The notes below the pieces were generated by a model. That model ran no database searches. It saw only the letters and a list, made by a program, of their open reading frames with translations, and had not been told where the DNA came from. A program made the translations under genes and the position numbers. 64,000 nucleotides of DNA, taken from the NCBI GenBank assembly GCA_903823025.1, contig CAIJRK010000031.1:33248-97247 (forward strand). Reading direction: 5' to 3'. The DNA is from an uncultured beta proteobacterium (GTDB lineage: Bacteria; Pseudomonadota; Gammaproteobacteria; Burkholderiales; Burkholderiaceae_C). This document shows positions 62,949 through 64,000 of this stretch, piece after piece. Within the stretch, counting starts at the first letter, position 1. The number at the start of each line of letters is the position of its first letter.

Positions 62949-63953
62949 ATGCAAAAAATACTCCCGTTCCAAAGCCGGTTCAAACGCTACGGGCTGCCTC
63001 TGCTTGCGTTATTGACAGGACTGGCTTTGACCGCCTGCATCAGCTATGCGGTCAAAGCCAGAATCATCCAGGAAGCGCAGCGTGAGTTCAACTTAATTTG
63101 CGAGGAAGCGAGACAGGCTATTGACGCAGTTTTGCAAGCCCACAAGCAGATTTTGTTAGGCGGGGCGGCCTTGTTTGACGCCTCGCAGTCGGTGCAACGG
63201 CAAGAGTGGCACGCCTATGCCAAGCGTCTGCAAATTGACCAGCACTTCAACGGCATTCAGGGTCTGGGTTTTGCGTTGTCAATCCCGAAAGAACAGTTGT
63301 CAAGCCATGTCAACGAAATTCGCCAGCAAGGCTTCCCGGCTTACCGCGTGCATCCTGCGTATGCGCGTGATGTTTATAGCGCCATCATTTATCTGGAACC
63401 CTTCAGCGGCCTGAACTTGCGCGCCTTTGGCTATGACATGTACGCGCAACCTGTGCGTCAGGCGGCCATGGCGCAAGCGCGTGATGAAAACCAGGTCACG
63501 CTGACGGGCAAAGTGCAACTGGTGCAAGAAGTTGGTCAAGACATTCAGGCCGGCACTTTGATGTATGTGCCGGTGTACCGCAAAGCCATGCCTTTAAAAA
63601 GCGTCGCGCAACGTCAGCAGGCCTTAAAGGGCTGGGTCTATAGCCCGTTTCGTATGACTGATTTGCTCCACCATGTGCTGCAAAGCACCCAGAGTCTGGG
63701 CGGCGAACACATCGTTCTTAAGGTCTATGACGGGCATTCCGTCAACGCCGATGATCTGCTTTACAGCAGCCTGAAAAAAGCGTCTGCCATGACGGGTGCG
63801 CCGACCTTGTTCAGACTTGAGACACAGATGGATTTCAATGGCCGTGTCTGGACGCTCGATTTTGGTACGCGTTCACCCCACTACCCAACTGATTTCATAG
63901 TGTTGTCGGGATTTGTGCAAAAACAGGTCAGAATTGATAGCAATGCAAATTAA
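62949..63953 (+). CDS. CHASE-domain membrane sensor lacking an output domain
   Basis: About 334 aa from ATG 62949: one span (about 14-36), then a periplasmic CHASE sensor (AHKQILLGGAALFDASQSVQ, GIQGLGFALSIPKEQL, FGYDMYAQPVRQAAMAQA, YVPVYRKAMP). The CHASE domain is normally followed by a second span and a GGDEF, EAL or kinase output. Here the frame stops about 20 residues after the domain (FIVLSGFVQKQVRIDSNAN), just where span 2 would start. Either a frameshift truncated the gene or the output protein is encoded next. Confidence 0.8.
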   Translation: MQKILPFQSRFKRYGLPLLALLTGLALTACISYAVKARIIQEAQREFNLICEEARQAIDAVLQAHKQILLGGAALFDASQSVQRQEWHAYAKRLQIDQHFNGIQGLGFALSIPKEQLSSHVNEIRQQGFPAYRVHPAYARDVYSAIIYLEPFSGLNLRAFGYDMYAQPVRQAAMAQARDENQVTLTGKVQLVQEVGQDIQAGTLMYVPVYRKAMPLKSVAQRQQALKGWVYSPFRMTDLLHHVLQSTQSLGGEHIVLKVYDGHSVNADDLLYSSLKKASAMTGAPTLFRLETQMDFNGRVWTLDFGTRSPHYPTDFIVLSGFVQKQVRIDSNAN

Positions 63954-64000
63954 TCTACGGCAAGCCAGCCCGAAACCCCAAACGCTTGAAGAAGCGCAAA
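63943..64000 (+). CDS. Possible start of a further gene, cut by the right edge
   Basis: ATG at 63943 overlaps the CHASE gene's stop region and opens MQINLRQASPKPQTLEEAQ without a stop to the end of the window. The overlap is the kind seen between coupled genes, but 19 codons are too few to judge. Confidence 0.35.
   Translation, partial: MQINLRQASPKPQTLEEAQ

Overview
This window reads as a chromosome segment of a betaproteobacterium, most likely order Burkholderiales and probably Comamonadaceae (Rhodoferax/Polaromonas-like). The grounds are the lptA-lptB-rpoN gene order, a fused isobutyryl-CoA mutase (IcmF), an ActP/DUF485 acetate permease pair, malate synthase G, a type III pantothenate kinase and the GC-rich codon usage of the housekeeping genes. 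The assignment rests on gene content only. I saw no rRNA or tRNA gene.

Layout. 1-1076: 5' part of a type III DNA methyltransferase gene running off the left edge, then a strong terminator. 1.1-5.4 kb: malate synthase G with a haloacid-dehalogenase-like gene, and an MgtC/DUF4010 membrane protein. 5.5-9.4 kb: deacetylase, ArnT-like glycosyltransferase, GtrA flippase and polyprenyl-phosphate glycosyltransferase, together a probable lipid A or surface-glycan amino-sugar cassette. 9.5-15.9 kb: argS, a SPOR protein, dsbA, lptA-lptB-rpoN. 16.0-18.4 kb: a type II restriction-modification pair of the XhoI/PaeR7I type. 18.5-26.8 kb: a THUMP rRNA methyltransferase with a PIN-domain protein, a GEMM-I riboswitch plus terminator in front of a chemoreceptor gene, a glutamate-synthase-like FMN protein, a YecA/SEC-C protein, a CapA-like protein and an SDR.

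26.8-39.9 kb is an accessory, defence-like island. Its first block is one tightly coupled operon: SMC/OLD-like ATPase, small PD-(D/E)xK-like nuclease, type III Mod, a 29-codon remnant of a P-loop (zeta-like) gene, and type III Res. This block is bracketed by a 27-bp imperfect direct repeat. The second block is an AT-rich four-gene operon of membrane proteins (large coiled-coil membrane protein, vWA-like protein, MotA/ExbB-like protein with a long tail, MotB-like single-span protein). It is bracketed by a second, 71-bp imperfect repeat and resembles in outline, but not in gene content, ion-driven motor defence systems such as Zorya. Small genes, a TTGA tetranucleotide tract and hairpins lie at its upstream edge.

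39.9-53.3 kb: DTW-domain tRNA modification enzyme, RskA-like protein, zinc/cadmium CDF exporter, SigZ-permease-thioredoxin group, nitroreductase, molybdopterin oxidoreductase, M20 amidohydrolase, two orphan genes, coaX, a rhodanese gene with a CRISPR-repeat-like insertion near its 5' end, and actP-DUF485. 53.4-57 kb: icmF with a perfect 22-bp palindrome upstream. 57.0-62.6 kb: a five-gene accessory Hsp70 operon (TPR protein, J-domain protein, GrpE-like, Hsp70, zinc ribbon). The right edge holds a CHASE-domain sensor that stops just after its sensor domain.

How the parts work together: three separate restriction-modification loci plus the ATPase-nuclease pair and the membrane module suggest strong phage or plasmid pressure. 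The metabolic genes (glcB, actP, icmF) fit growth on acetate and branched-chain acyl-CoA. The chemoreceptor leader suggests cyclic-dinucleotide control of taxis, with the base at the ligand-selecting position pointing to 3',3'-cGAMP rather than c-di-GMP.
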